From Mixophyes australis (taxonomy: Eukaryota > Chordata > Amphibia > Anura > Limnodynastidae): DNA of 64,000 nt. This document shows, in pieces, positions 33,885 through 46,460 of the stretch; position 1 is the stretch's first letter; every line of letters starts with the position of its first letter. The notes below the pieces were generated by a model. The model was given only the letters and a program-made list of their open reading frames with translations, was not told where the DNA came from and did not search any database. The DNA is taken from contig JAVHZZ010000001.1 in NCBI GenBank assembly GCA_036250195.1, forward strand, positions 381,097,907-381,161,906, in the 5' to 3' direction. A program made the translations under genes and the position numbers.

Positions 33885-34400
33885 CACAAGAGGATAGTCA
33901 GGTGTAAGCTGAATTTGACACAATTGTATAGTCAGATGTTAGCCTAGTCATATATGTTAATAGATAACCCAAGGGGAACAGGTTCAGGTAGTAGGAGCAG
34001 AGCAAACAAATACAAATACATAAGCAAGGACTTCAATCAGATGGTGCATATTCATAGGAACAAACAGTAAACAAGATCCAAGATGGATTTTTCTAATGTA
34101 GTATCAACCATCTTGGATAATGGCTAGTTTAGGTACAATGATCTCTGGTGGCCGGTGCTGAATTTGTCCAAATTCATGTCAAATGCTTTGACATGTAATA
34201 TCCTTCATTTGGATATTACAGACATATGTTCTACCACTAAGGGTACTGTGACAGAGGTAATCTTGGTCATAGGAGATTATATGGGAGTGAAAGCCAAGGT
34301 TCTATGTCATTGGTACCTAAGTGTAGTTCAGGCTGTTGTAGAACCCATGAAAATAACAAAGTATTCATTCAGACAGACTGGTCCTGATTAATCAATCAAG
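33885..34400. other. No recognised feature
   Basis: Unassigned DNA next to the hAT end; chance frames only. Confidence 0.45.
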
Positions 34401-34404
34401 GGCG

Positions 34405-34770
34405 TGCCAAGAAACTACAAAAATGCATTTTATGTACAGTACGCATTAAGAACATCCTGATTTATGTATTTCATTTTGGAACGTATATTTTTTATTAATA
34501 ATTATAGTGTTAATAATAATTCTTTATTTAACGGAAATTCTTTTTATGTGCCTGCATTCTGATGGGACTTAAAATTGCACTTATGCATGTGCATGTCCTG
34601 CAGACTCTTCTGTCTGTCTGCATGCGGCAAGTAATGTATAGCCAGAGCGTACTTATACCGATATTTAAATGTAAACGTTTTTTGAGATTCACTTGTATTT
34701 GAATATGGTCGTACGTGCATTCAAGTTATATAAGTTGAAATCACATTACGTTCAAAGATAAATCAGGCCC
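34405..34770. mobile_element. Possible MITE, ATCAGGCCC end
   Basis: The right end 'gataaatcaggccc' mirrors 'gggcctgattgat' at 7,131, and 'aaaatgcattttatgtacag' plus 'tacgcattaagaacatcc' parallels 7,533-7,570. The left end is 'tcctgattaatc'. Boundaries approximate. Confidence 0.4.
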
Positions 34771-34774
34771 ATTG

Positions 34775-35393
34775 TCTTCTGTGTCCTATGTGACAATTTT
34801 GCCTCGTCCTTGCTGCTTTGTTTAGATATTGAGATCATTGAGTGCAACAAATGGTAACATCATAACAATGATGCAGTCAGATATTTAGACGTAACTGAAA
34901 GTGGTCTAAGTAACTGTCAATAATATTCCTCAGTCATTTTCAAATTATGTCATTAAACTGTTTTAAGTAACAATTTTATAGAAAAAAAACATATTTTCAT
35001 ATTGGTTCATCCAATCCTAAATCCTAACCATACTGATCAGTGATTGTTATTTATTTTTAATAAAAAACCTGTATGAATAGGTTGTTGCACTAGGTTGACT
35101 GAAATAATTCTATTGTCTCATGTTTATAACCTGTTTTCAAAATCAATGACTTGTTTAATTAGAAAGAAAAAAAATGCAAAAGATGTAAACACTGTAAAAC
35201 ACTTTAAAACCTACTCTTTACTATGGGAATAGGGTATATATAGCTGGGTCACTCTTGTAACATGCACTTCTGCTGTTTGTATGAGGCACCACAAGACTTT
35301 AAGTCCATATGCTGCAGTACAGAATATGTTTGTACGAGCTACATGATGGTTAACATCAGTACAAAAAGATCATCCTAATAATAATGCACATAA

Positions 35394-35447
<54 letters not shown>

Positions 35448-37080
35448 CTATAATTTAAATATTCATATATAATTAATCTACCAGTATGAGGAAAATGACT
35501 ACCCATGAATATTTTAAGAATATTTCAGCAAAACAGTACAGCTTGAGGGTGTCAAAGACATAACTCACTGTAAACATGCCATATGTTATGTTCTTTTCTC
35601 AATATAACATCCCGTTAAATCTGTGAAAAAGTGGAGAGAAAGTCAAATTGTATTTAAGTATTAATAACATATGTGCAATTGTGCGATCATTGCTGGATTT
35701 TCAAATGAGCAGACTGACCTCCAGCTCTGAGACCATTTTACAAACTAGGAGCGCTAACATAATAATTGTGTGTTATTTTGTTAGAAAGAAGCAACACAAG
35801 AATCCATCCACACAGCATGGGACACACATTATTTGAATTAACATATCCATTCTTTTATAAGGGAATTGAGATATCATTTTTGGTGGAAGTTCTGTGTGGG
35901 GTAGAGATACGATTTAAACATCTGGAAATGGCCCATTATGTGTTCCCAGCTCCCTCATCCTGCACTGTTTGTATAGACAGATATACTATACAACTTCAAT
36001 GTATTTGCAAAACGCATTCATATGAATGGAAACTATCAAGCAGCTAGAAAATGAGTTGTTAATAGCAACAGTTTCTTTTTCATGTCTCCATCTAGTTTTC
36101 CCCTATATTGTTTCAGAATTGTCGTTTGGCTTTGGCAAGTTTCCAGCAACTTCACAAACCTTCCAACTATTCACATCAGATGAAAAATGTATTAATGTTA
36201 CTGCATCTTAGTTGTGGGATTTATTTCTCATTTCCATCCTTAGAAGAGTTTTCTTTTTCTATTGAACCCTCTCTAGGACATAGCGCCTTTTATATGCAGA
36301 TTGGTATAATTATGCTTTGAAATAGCTTTGAATTCCCAATGGCTTAAACTGAGAACATGAAAGGCCAAATGTTATATTGAGCTAAAGGATATAAAAGTGG
36401 CATGTACATCAATCCAAAATGAGATATATAAATGAACAGTTCTTTACCAGTGATGTCAGTTTTTGACAGGTTATTGAAGGATCTTTACAACCGCAATGGC
36501 TGCCTTAGGTTGGATGAAAACTATGCCTGGGGATATTCTTATCAGTTTGTATTTTTCTTTTTAATACCAAAAGGTGAGAAGATGTTAAGTGAAACAAGAG
36601 GAATAGGCACTGACAAAAGCTTTAGCACTCTTCCCTAAAGAATGACACCTGGCCCCAGTGGTAAAACACATTGCAATCTCTTGATGTAATCGCCTACACA
36701 ACCTGTCAAGGAAGGAATGGCAGTCTGCACTAGGGCGCTCCAGTTGGGAAAACATCTACAAACACCAGACACCAACCTTGGTGTCCATAGAGAGCTGCAT
36801 GACAGATGACTGGATGCACAGCACAGGAGGGAAACTGACAGTTTAACAGACAGGTTCCTATGAATGTTTGCTTAAAGCATTAAACAGTTTTCTTTTTCTG
36901 ATTTGATGAAAAGAAGGAAATCGTTGCCAAAGCCTTACATTTCTAAACACTAAAATTGTGTTGTATTTTAAATACAAATGGCAAAGTTTAAAAAAATATA
37001 TGCAGCATAGTATGGCAGTGTTCTGTATGCAATGCTGATGATTTGTAATTTGTATCTTGTTCAGAAAGATCTGAACAATG
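34775..37080. other. Unassigned DNA with a (TA)n run
   Basis: (TA)n at about 35,397-35,446. The rest, including several 60-90 codon frames between 35,640 and 36,640, shows no domain or repeat that I recognise. It could hold unique non-coding sequence. Confidence 0.45.
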
Positions 37081-37082
37081 TC

Positions 37083-37083
<1 letters not shown>

Positions 37084-37146
<63 letters not shown>
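37084..37146. repeat. (GT)n(TA)n microsatellite
   Basis: A short GT run followed by about 50 bases of alternating TA. Confidence 0.95.
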
Positions 37147-37151
<5 letters not shown>

Positions 37152-37689
37152 ACATTATAAAGTACATTTAAAGTACATACTTGTGGCACTACAAGTGGCA
37201 GCATGCACATTTGTAGAAAACTGGGTGTTTTAATCAAAGCCACACTGTATATTTTGATTGCCACATACAGTAAACAAATATGCAGAACACTTCTATCCCC
37301 CAAAATATGTACTTTTATGAATATACTTGTATTTACAGTGACAAGAAGACCATAAAAATATTTATAACTGTAGATAAAATTGATATATGTATTAAACACT
37401 GACACAAAACACACATTTAATGCCCTTTATTTAAACACCTCTGTTTCCAGATAACTACTGCCAGAGGGTGTACTGGATATTTTAGTGCCCTGGGTGAGAG
37501 AGAAGACTGGCGCACCCCCTTCATCGTTCTGGGAGTGATAGCAGGAGGAGTGTGTCCAGCCTAGTGTGGGGCATATAATATCTTGCAAAATTGTGTTCAC
37601 TCTTAAGCGTTCATACTTCAAAGGTCAACTATATCATTAAAATTGTCAAGAAACTGTCTAGTTCGCTGTCTTAGGGGTGCCTATCCCTA

Positions 37690-38420
37690 GAGAATTCACC
37701 AACTGTTCAAACTTTTATATAGCTAATAAGAAACAATAAGCACTGATATTGCGGAACACATATTGATATGAATAAAAATGTAAGATTTAATAAAAATAGA
37801 ATTAAAAACAATGCACAGCAAGCAATAAACAGCAATACCAATAATAATGATAAAAACTCTCAGATAATTATGATATCAGTAAAGTGCATATAGTAATTAT
37901 CCAATTAAACATGGTTTAGTCTGTTAGAAGCAGGCAGATCTTATATAAAATTATGTAGATTCTTCAAAAACACTTGTGCAGAACTTTATCCAAAATCATT
38001 AGAATTAGATCCAAAAGTGAGTGGCAAGTTCAGTTAATTGGTAACAATTTGTATAAATAATCTATGTATGCTTCCTGTTTTAGTTCTAATTATATTCACA
38101 CATCGTTCATGTGGGACTCTGTCAAAAATTCAAAGAGTCTTTTGTTGCAGGAGTTAATAAGAAACAATCTCACCTGATCTGGAGTAGTACTGTTAGGGAA
38201 TATCTCCCCTTCTTGGATTCCACAAAGACAGAAAGCAGCTCCCGATCAGGACTTCTCTATAATGATGCACTTTTTAATCAGCATAACTTTCAAATGGTAT
38301 GATACAATCCCTCTTTGCATGTATAGCAGAGATAGGTGGGAAGCAAAGATCAAAAAATAGCAAATTCCTGCGTGTTCAACTCGATCACGAATGAAGGTGT
38401 TTGATGCGTTTCATCATCCA
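37690..38420. repeat. Left arm of a long inverted repeat
   Basis: This arm is the diverged reverse complement of 39,455-40,170. Paired landmarks include 'tatagctaataagaaa' with 'tttcttattagctata', 'gataattatgatatcagtaa' with 'ttactgatatcataattatc', 'gtgagtggcaagttcagtta' with 'taactgaacttgccactcac', and 'gatctggagtagtactgtta' with 'taacagtactactccagatc'. No coding signal. It may be a foldback transposon with long terminal inverted repeats or two inverted copies of one repeat. Confidence 0.75.
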
Positions 38421-38424
38421 TGAT

Positions 38425-39450
38425 AGGACTTTATTAAAGATATCTAATGTTCATATATCCACCTCTATATAGTGGTATTGATATGTCTCCTCCAATCGCT
38501 GAATCTTTATCATTAACACACACGCCTGAGAAAAAGATGTCATCCTAATCTCTAATCTCATATATGTAGAGTTACAATTAATACCTAACATAAACAGAAC
38601 TAAAAATGCATGGGAGAAGTTAATAGTAAATATATTTCTCTTTTCAGCCATTCATCATTAAAAAGTAATGTATGATTCTTTTGCATGCTGTAATATTTGG
38701 GATGCTTTTAGTTAAATAGTTCTGTTTATGTTATGTATCGATCATAACTCTACAAATATGTTTAACCCCCTGTCACTGTGAAGTGTGAGGTGAACAGGTT
38801 AGGCAGTACATCTCCCTCTCCAGCTCTTGCTAGCTCATGTGCATGGGTGTAAATTACCAGGGGGTCTCCGCACCTGCAGGTTATTTTATTACAAAGTCTC
38901 TTTGAAGATGTTGGGACACAGGTGATGTAACTTGGTGGTGCAGTGCAATCAGATGTTTCAATAATTTAGGTGCCAGACCATCTCTATAAGGCAAAATATA
39001 AAATTTTTATTTACACGCTTCTTCACTTCAACACATCCTTAAACTTTTGCAATAATGAATTAAATATATACAGTTCCTATACACATCTTGTCCTGCATGG
39101 ATCTTCTCAACTGCCTCTAACCACCATTACTCTCCTCATAGCTTCCAGCTGTCACTCTCGTCAATCCCAAGCTGCTGTTTTCTTCATTAGACCCTGGTTA
39201 CTTTTCTTGTTTCTAGTTTCGTGTCTCTCTTTCACTGATCTCCCCGCTTACTTCCCCACATCTAACCAGTCTCTCACTCTCTTCCTGTCTCTTCTTTCTA
39301 TAGCATGGGGGCCGTAACCGTCTTCCAACAGGCAGTGCTTCGTGGCAGCTGTCCCACTTCCTCTCTGTTGGTTTCAGTGGGGTACTCCCTGGTGGTAGGG
39401 TTCCTCCTATGTCCCTAAGGGCTGAAACGAATAATTATGTCCTCAAGGCA
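38425..39450. other. Spacer of the long inverted repeat
   Basis: About 1 kb of unidentified DNA. A small inner pair 'acataaacagaactaaaa' with 'ttagttaaatagttctgttt' lies near 38,590 and 38,708. A 115-codon frame at 38,970-39,317 is rich in leucine and serine but has no recognised domain. Confidence 0.4.
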
Positions 39451-39454
39451 TGAG

Positions 39455-40170
39455 CTGTTGAACAAGTTGGAATTTGCTATTTTTTGATCTTTGCTTCCTA
39501 CCTATGTCTGCTATACATGCAAAGTGGGACAGTATCATACCATTCAGTTATGCTGATTAACAAGTCGGTCATTATAGAGAAGTCCTAATCGGGAACAGCT
39601 TTCTGTCTGTGTGGAATTCAAGAAGGGGAGATATTCCCTAACAGTACTACTCCAGATCAGGTGAGATTGCATCTTTTTTACTCCCGCAACAGAGACTCTT
39701 TGAATTCTATATCTTTGACAGAGTTCCGCATGAATATGATTAGAACAAAAACAGGAAGCATACATAGATCATTTATACAAATTGTTACCAATTAACTGAA
39801 CTTGCCACTCACTTTTGAATCGTATTCTAATGATTTTGGATAAATCTCTGCACATGACTTTGTCCCCTGCACTTGTCTGAGACTGTGTTTTTGAAGAATC
39901 TACATCATTTTATATAACATCTGGGTCTATTTAACAAACTAACCCGTATTTATTTGGATAATTACTATATGCACTTTACTGATATCATAATTATCCGAGA
40001 GCTTTTAACATTATTGTTGGTATTGCGGTTTATTGCTTACCTTATTGTTTTTAATTTTATGTTTATTAAATCTTTAGTATTTATTCATATCAATACATGC
40101 TCCATAATATTCTTGCTGATTATTTCTTATTAGCTATATAACAATTTTTCAGACTACCCTGGGGACATAG
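39455..40170. repeat. Right arm of the long inverted repeat
   Basis: Partner of 37,690-38,420. The arms differ by small indels (for example extra bases near 39,845-39,890), so they are not a recent perfect palindrome. The outer end is near 'ctaataagaaa'/'tttcttattag'. Confidence 0.75.
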
Positions 40171-40174
40171 CTAG

Positions 40175-40930
40175 TCCTTTTCAAGCACTAGACCACTTTA
40201 GATTTGGAAACTCCTGAAAAACGTCTTTTCCAAATGCTTTTACATATAGTTCATAAGATATTTAAAGGAGAATGGTCCAAGAATGATTCGACAGAATGTC
40301 TCTGGATGATAGTATAAAGAAGAAATAAAATTGCAGTATCAGATATATTAGGTAGAAGATAATAATTCTACACAGGATTAAGTAACCAGAAACCTCTATT
40401 AAATGGTTGGAGTGATTGGTACCTAAAGATGTAATCTTGGTACACCACGTGAACAAAACAGAATAAATGCTCCTTCAAATGTACTTACTCTATAAGCATA
40501 GAATTATGAATGGTAGTCAATCGTAGTATCTTCAGCTGTTATTACGTTGATTCTTCCAGCTGTTTTAAACCTCTCATGCTCAATGTCATAAATCATAAAA
40601 TGCAAAAAACATATTGAGATATGGTATATTATCCTTAAAAACACTGACTTAATTCACATAAATAGTGAAAAACAAAAGTTCAATATAGCACTGTGTTAAG
40701 CAGAGCTTTTGGGAATCCTCCATTAGAATAGGAAGTTCACGCCTACAGAACAATTGCATTCTTTAAGATGTTATAGTCCCAGGTTATAACTGCTGGTCCT
40801 CCCTTGCTCAGTAGCATTAAAATTTCCCTCTCTGAGCCCTATCATTAGCTTATTAGTTCACACATTTAATAGAGAAATTGCATTGCATGAGTAGCCCCTG
40901 AAATACATTAATAACCCCGACATATTTTTA
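40175..40930. other. No recognised feature
   Basis: AT-rich, no family recognised. Confidence 0.45.
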
Positions 40931-40960
40931 CCCTATATCCACTACTATCCTCCGTTTCAA

Positions 40961-41415
40961 TTAACGGTCATATCCATAGATACACTTTTCTGCTAAAAAT
41001 TTGTCTAACTCTTCCTTAAATATATCTAATAAACCTGCCATCACAACCTTCCCTGGCAGTGAATTCCATATCTTGACTGCCCTTGCTGTAAAGAACCCCT
41101 TCCTTTGCTGGTTGGGAAATTTCCTCTCCTCTAACCTTAGGGGGTGACCGCGTGTCCTGTGTATAGTCCTTGGGGTTAAAAGTTCCAATGAAAGTTCTCT
41201 GTATTGACCCTTAATGTATTTGTACATAGTAATCATATCTCCTCTTAGACGCCTCTTTTCTAAAGTAAACATGCCTAAACTGGGTAACCTTTCCTCATAA
41301 CTTAATGACTCCATACCTTTTATCAATTTCGTCGCCCTTCTCTGAACCCTTTCTAGTTCCAAATTATCTTTTTTATAGAGTGATGCCCAGAACTGTACTG
41401 CATATTCAAGATATT
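40961..41415 (-). pseudogene. CR1-type LINE, reverse transcriptase C-terminus
   Basis: A minus-strand frame is open from about 41,413 to the stop at 40,961 (annotated start TTG at 41,362). Blocks 'LEYAVQFWASLYKK', 'LERVQRRATKLIKGMESLSY', 'LEKRRLRGDMITMYKYIKG' and 'FFTARAVKIWNSLPGKVV' follow the order of the non-catalytic C-terminal region of CR1 LINE ORF2 (family knowledge). The palm with its catalytic aspartates is missing: a 5'-truncated copy. The intact frame of about 150 codons suggests it is younger than most coding relics here. Confidence 0.8.
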
Positions 41416-41419
41416 GTTA

Positions 41420-41690
41420 AAATCATCAAAATACTCCATATAAATCTAATTCTCATGGGTATGCGATCATCTAGATGTAATAAAATGCACAAAACGTTGA
41501 GCTTTTAGCAAATAAATAAATATATATATATATATAGTGGCAAATGAACACTTCTGGTGAAACACATGTGCCTTTTTACTTTGTACTTGACAATATAAAT
41601 ATTCCTCATAGTTTCTTGTGACTCCACACACAAGATGAACAGAGATCAGCTCTCTAGCCACCGGCCATCTTCTCTAGCATTGATCACACT
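41420..41690. other. Junction region with (TA)n
   Basis: A short TA run lies at about 41,517-41,537. Nothing else is recognised. Confidence 0.4.
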
Positions 41691-41839
41691 GAACAGTGAA
41701 GCAAACAGGATTTTATACCTGACTTTCCTCTCACAGTCTCAGTTTGATGGGCATGTGACATTCCCACCTTCCCTTTAAAATAAGTTCTCATCAGCTGCTC
41801 TTTTTTCTTCTAATTACAGATATGGAGGGCTTACCTGCA

Positions 41840-42360
41840 GGGCTTCCTTCATTCCTGTGGAGCTGCTCCCTGTTTGGCCGGGGTGGCATCACGTCGACGT
41901 TGCATGACGTCGGTGCGCCGCCGGCTATTGAAGCCGTGTGCAATCCACCATTTTCAGTTTGTCGGCTGAGAGAGAGTATAGAGGACGTCGGATGAGAGGC
42001 GGCGTGGTCAAGAAGAGAAGAAGACGCTAGAGAGAAGGCGACAGCGCAGTCAAGAACAGAAGCTAGAAGTTGGCGTGCAAGAGGCACCGGAAGGGCTAGT
42101 AGTTACTCTGTGACCTGAAGACCAGCGGGATCAACATCTGATAACTCCTGCAGCGTGTGGAGGCAGCGGCAGTCGGTTAAACTCCTGGAGAAGTTCCCCC
42201 TGAAGACTTTGGAGACAGGTAGGGCTCTTCTGGGCACATTTTTTCCCGGGCCCACGCCTGCTCTCTTCCCTACCAGATAAGGGCACAAGGCCCTGAAGCA
42301 ATTCAGGCATTAGGCCCGTGGCAGTCCTGTACCCCGGTAAGTAGCTTGTGGTCATTGGCA
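41840..42360 (+). mobile_element. Gypsy-type LTR/leader (copy B)
   Basis: It aligns with copy A (3,540-4,060, opposite strand): 'atgacgtcggtgcg', TATA-like CTATTGAAG near 41,924, CCATTTTCAGT, GTCGGCTGAGAGA, GAAGACCAGCGGGATCAA and a leader GGGCACAAGGCCC near 42,283. It is followed by gag in the same direction, which identifies the element. The CRE seen in copy A is changed here (TGACGTCG). LTR ends not fixed. Confidence 0.65.
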
Positions 42361-42683
42361 AGGTGGTCACTGGCAAGTGACATACCAAATTGTTTATTAT
42401 CTGTACGCACCTGTCCCTGTTAGTGTATTCTCTTGCAGGGTCCAGGAGTCAAACCTTCATAAAAGGTGCTGTACAGTCGGAGAGTCGCTTGGTGAATTCA
42501 AAGTGGATGGTAGGCGGTCATCGAGTTGGAAGGTAGGACATCTGTGTGCGTCTGTCCTGTTCCCGCAGGTGTAACATTTGTCATAGTTCGCAGGATACTG
42601 TGTATGACGGTTACAGACCCAAATAGCAGTACGCCCTGCTCCCCAAGCACCCGGCCTACAGTGATGACCGTGGGAGCTGTGTT

Positions 42684-43501
42684 GGTCCACCTAAGTTTGA
42701 TGGAAGAAGCCTTTCATTAACCGACTGGCAGGAGTGGTTACATGGCACCGCCCATTTATACCAGATTACTGGCACCATGAAAGTGGAGCTCGCACTGAAT
42801 GCCCTGGAAGGTGACGCCAGGAGGACTGTTCTCCTCCGGCCGGAGAGAAACAGGGATACTCTGGATGCAATCCTCAAGATCCTCGGGTATTGTATGGCGA
42901 TACCTCGTCGGTAGCGTTATTGAGGAAGAGGTTCTTCGTCCAAGTACAGAGAGAAGATGAAAGTTTAATGCAGTTTGGCAACGCACTCCTGGAAGTGGTG
43001 AGAGAACTATCGAAGAAACACCCACAGGGATTGGGTGCCCTGGGAGATGCTGATCCTCTGCTCAGCAACCAGTTTACTATGGGGCTCCAGAACGTGTCCC
43101 TCTGACACATCCTACTTGATAAAGTGCGGGATAAGACAGACCTGACGTTGCATGAAATACAGCCGGATGCAGTATCCCGGGACCAGAATGATCATTACAG
43201 ACCTTATGCTGTAGCTCCTCAGCAAGTCCTTCCAGTCGGTAACCCGTCCGGAGCTGAGGCACACCCGCTAGAGAGTTGTGTGAGAGTCCTGAAAGAAGCT
43301 CTGCTGGCGATGAAGGAAGAAGTTGCGCAGTTATGGCAGGAAGTCCACCGGCCTAGGGACTGTCGGAGTGAAGGAGAACACAGTGGAGGCCGATGGGGCG
43401 CACTCGGACTAAGGTCAAATGTCCACCTCTGGAGATGTCAACGTTTGGGGCATTACGCACGTAATTATCCCGAGCCAGCTGTTCCTGATCCGTTAAATTA
43501 G
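42684..43501 (+). pseudogene. Ty3/gypsy gag relic
   Basis: The plus-strand sequence from 42,684 resembles PNMA/ZCCHC12-like gypsy Gag proteins: 'KFDGRSLSLTDWQEWLHGTA', then 'KVELALNALEGDARR'. A frameshift near 42,888 leads into the frame from 42,890 with 'LLRKRFFVQVQREDESLMQF' and 'ELSKKHPQGLGALGDADPLL'. An in-frame TGA lies at 43,103-43,105; the same frame then runs to TAG at 43,499-43,501. Near 43,430-43,480 a CCHC zinc knuckle (C-x2-C-x4-H-x4-C) has lost its first and last cysteine (now Leu and Tyr). Role in the family: coat of the virus-like particle and RNA binding. Inactive. Confidence 0.75.
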
Positions 43502-43509
43502 AGTCCCTC

Positions 43510-43787
43510 GTGGTGATGGTGCTTACTGCGGGGGAAATGGAAGCGAATCCTAGGATTATCAACTCTGCTGACTTAATTGGTGAGTGCCCTACGGTGGTGG
43601 CTACGTTGGGGGGAAAGCAACACCAGGTCTCATGTGACTACCATGTCAGAACAATGTTTACTGGGAAATTACACTCACTTGCAGGAGGCCCGGACTCAAA
43701 CGTGGATCAAATTTACCGCAGCCAACAATCTTCCTATCCCTGTTGTTGGAGTGGTCTGGATGGACGTTGAAGTTTGTGGACAAGCAT
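43510..43787 (+). pseudogene. Gypsy protease relic, truncated
   Basis: The aspartic protease region is split over two frames: 'LIGECPTVVATLGG' in one (43,510 on) and 'LQEARTQTWIKFTAANNLPI' then 'VDVEVCGQ'-like 'WMDVEVCGQ' in the other (43,577 on). The catalytic DTG triplet position (43,619-43,627) reads Asn-Thr-Arg, so it cannot work as a protease. Reverse transcriptase, RNase H and integrase are missing because the sequence passes directly into a Tc1 transposase. Confidence 0.7.
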
Positions 43788-44477
43788 TGTCCACTGTAGC
43801 ACAAATTGTTGAAAAAGTTAATGCTGGCTATGATAGAAAGGTGTCAGAACATACAGTGCATAGAAGTTTGCTGCATATGGAGCAGCCAATTCGCAGACCA
43901 CTGAGAGCGCCAATGCTGACCCCTGTCCACCTCTGAATGCCCCAACAATGGGCATATGAGATCTAGAACTAGATGATGGAGCAATGGAAGAAGGTGGCCT
44001 GATCTGATGAATCCTGTTTTCTTTCACATCATGTAGATGGCCGGGTGCATGTGCATTGTTTACCTGGGGAAGGTAAACCAGGATGCACCAGGATGCACTA
44101 TGGGAAGAAGGAAAGCCTGCAGAGGCAGTGTGATGCTCTGGGCAATGTTTTACTGGGAAACCTTAGATCCTGGCTTTCTTGTAACACCTACCTAAACATT
44201 GTTGCAGACCATGTACACACCTTCATGGCAATGGTATTCCCTGATGGTAGTGGCCTCTTTCAGCAGATTAATGCAACCTGCCACACTGCAAGAATTGTTC
44301 AGGAATGGTTTGAGGAATATGACAAAGAGTTCAAGGTGTTAACCTAACCTCCAAATTCCCCAGAACTCAATTCAATCGATTTGCTGGAAAAACAGTCAGA
44401 GCCATGAAGGCCTCACCTCGCAACTTATAGGACTCAGAGTATCTGATTCTAACGTTTTGGTTTTAATGTGGTGACTG

Positions 44478-44500
<23 letters not shown>
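43788..44500 (+). pseudogene. Tc1/mariner transposase relic, 5'-truncated
   Basis: The translation begins mid-protein at 'STVAQIVEKVNAGYDRKVSE' and continues 'HTVHRSLLHM', 'QQWA', 'SDESCFLSHHVDG', 'YLNIVADHVHTFMAMVFPDG' and 'VQEWFEEYDKEFKVLT', the order of Tc1 transposases. In-frame stops include 43,934-43,936 and 44,000-44,002 (just before the SDES block, where Trp is usual). The second catalytic Asp is replaced by Ile ('QQINATCHT'); the final Glu region reads 'NSPELNSID'. A small direct repeat near 44,080-44,098 shifts the frame. The 3' terminal repeat 'ttttaatgtggtgactgatc' lies at about 44,461-44,480. The N-terminal DNA-binding half and the 5' terminal repeat are absent. Confidence 0.85.

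Positions 44501-44529
<29 letters not shown>
44480..44529. repeat. (TA)n microsatellite at the Tc1 end
   Basis: Alternating TA directly outside the Tc1 terminal repeat. Tc1 elements duplicate a TA target, so insertion into, or expansion of, a TA run is expected. Confidence 0.9.
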
Positions 44530-44530
<1 letters not shown>

Positions 44531-44534
44531 CATA

Positions 44535-46455
44535 TGTGTGTTTGCATGGCGAAATAGATAAAATGGGAATAGGGCAGAAAAGTACTCATACATAAACAGC
44601 TGTCAGTTAATTGAGGCAGTTGTTTGTGAGAATGTGGTTTAATTGTCTTTGTGGCTCATTTTAAGTACTATGGATGGAATCAGGATTCACTTCATAGGTA
44701 AAAAGGAAGGATTCATTGATTCAGGCATTGCAAACCCATTTATTTCTAGTCATTGTTTCAGGGTCATGTAGAAAATGAAAATAATCATAATGCAAATATA
44801 GTTATTACCCCACTATCCTGGGGAATTGGATTGGATAATGTGTATGTGTAGAGGAGATGCTGGCAAATATATTTATATTTTGTTAAATTTTGTACCATTC
44901 CTTTAAATTATTATTTATTTATTTTTTTCATTTAATTTTGGAACAGTACTGATATAATGCACTTGTTATGTCCATCACAGTCAAAGGTATAAGTAAACAT
45001 TTCGTTTTTCAAATAATTAAGGGAAATATTGAAGTGTGATCTAGGTAGTGATTTTTTTTAACTCTTGCAGGCATTAGTTTTAAACCAAACAAAATGTGCT
45101 CCTGCGTATATACAAATAATAGGTGATAGGCATGTTTGTGCTACATAAAATACTCTGTTCTTCAACATTTCTGTGTTGTCTTGACCCAAATGAATATTGT
45201 TGATTAGATGAAAGAAACTATTTAAAATGTACAAACAAAGATTGAAGAAACAAAGATTCTTGCAAAATATTATTTTATTAATGTATCATCCCAATATAGT
45301 TATATATTTATAGTAGTTATATAAATGGATTATAACTTTAGCCTGAGTACAAAATGTATGATATCACACACTGACCTTCTGTTAAACTGAACCCTGAGGG
45401 CAAAGAAATGACTTGGTTATGAAAAGAAGAAGCTCATTGTGTAATTGTTCCACAGTCCAGAGTAAAATAGGACAGACTCCAAGTCTCATGGAAATCACAT
45501 GCATTTCCTCTTCTAAGTCTGGTATGCAAGTCATTTATTCCCTGTTTAAAATGAAATAAGGGAAAAATGAATTATGTGCAGAAGAAGTGCATTACTAAAT
45601 GATCATGTCTAGGTTAAAAAATTGAAACTGAAGTAAAATCTTAGGCCTTAAGCGCTTTAGAAGACAATTTTGTACTCTTTAGCTAATGAAAGCTTTCATT
45701 TTGCTTTTTTCGAGAGTTGAAAGTTATTCATATAAAATGATTTAAAAATGAAAAAATCCTTGACTCGGGTATAGGTTTACTAAATGGTAATTTGTAGAAT
45801 TGTGCGTTATATATATGCTGCACAAACATTTGTCCACAAACTGTTTTGAAATAGTTGAAACATGTACAATATTGGACATTTAATGAGTTCTAACTATCTC
45901 AATATATTTTCTCTCATGTCTTTTTCCCTCATGTTAGCAGATTTGTCATTTTTCACACACATAAACACTCATAGCTGCATTCGTTTCTGGCTTTATCTCT
46001 GTGCTACATAGTTCTTTACTGTAAGTGTGGACAGCAGGATTGCCAACACATATGGATCAATTGATTCCTAGCCTGCAGTATTTCAGTTATGATTTAATTC
46101 TACTTCCATTTGTAATGCAAACACATTCTAAAAAAACTGCTAATCTAGACTGGCCATCAAAGAGGTGACAAATGACAGTTAATTGTAGGTACACAGCATG
46201 TTTTTATAGGAGAATTTATATCATAAACTTTCTCCTCAACAACCGGATTAGTGAAATAATAGGCATGTGTGTGATCAGCATTAGAAAGTGGCTAATAAAA
46301 TATAGTAATAGCTTACACTTTTTTTTGCTATACACAATGTATAAATACAATGTAAGCATTCTCAAGTTATTTTAATAAACCTTTACATATACTGTATATT
46401 TGTGATTTGTATTAGTCACTGACAAATTTTACTTTATGCTCAACTGTCTTTAAAG
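44535..46455. other. No recognised feature
   Basis: AT-rich. 45,350-45,700 appears non-repetitive within the window. No gene seen. Confidence 0.45.
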
Positions 46456-46460
46456 TTCTT

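Noticed and set aside
37061..37414. Minus-strand 117-codon frame with Ile-Tyr repeats
   Set aside because: The repeat run is a translated TA microsatellite.
44396..44593. Minus-strand frame with Ile-Tyr repeats
   Set aside because: Translated TA microsatellite at the Tc1 end.
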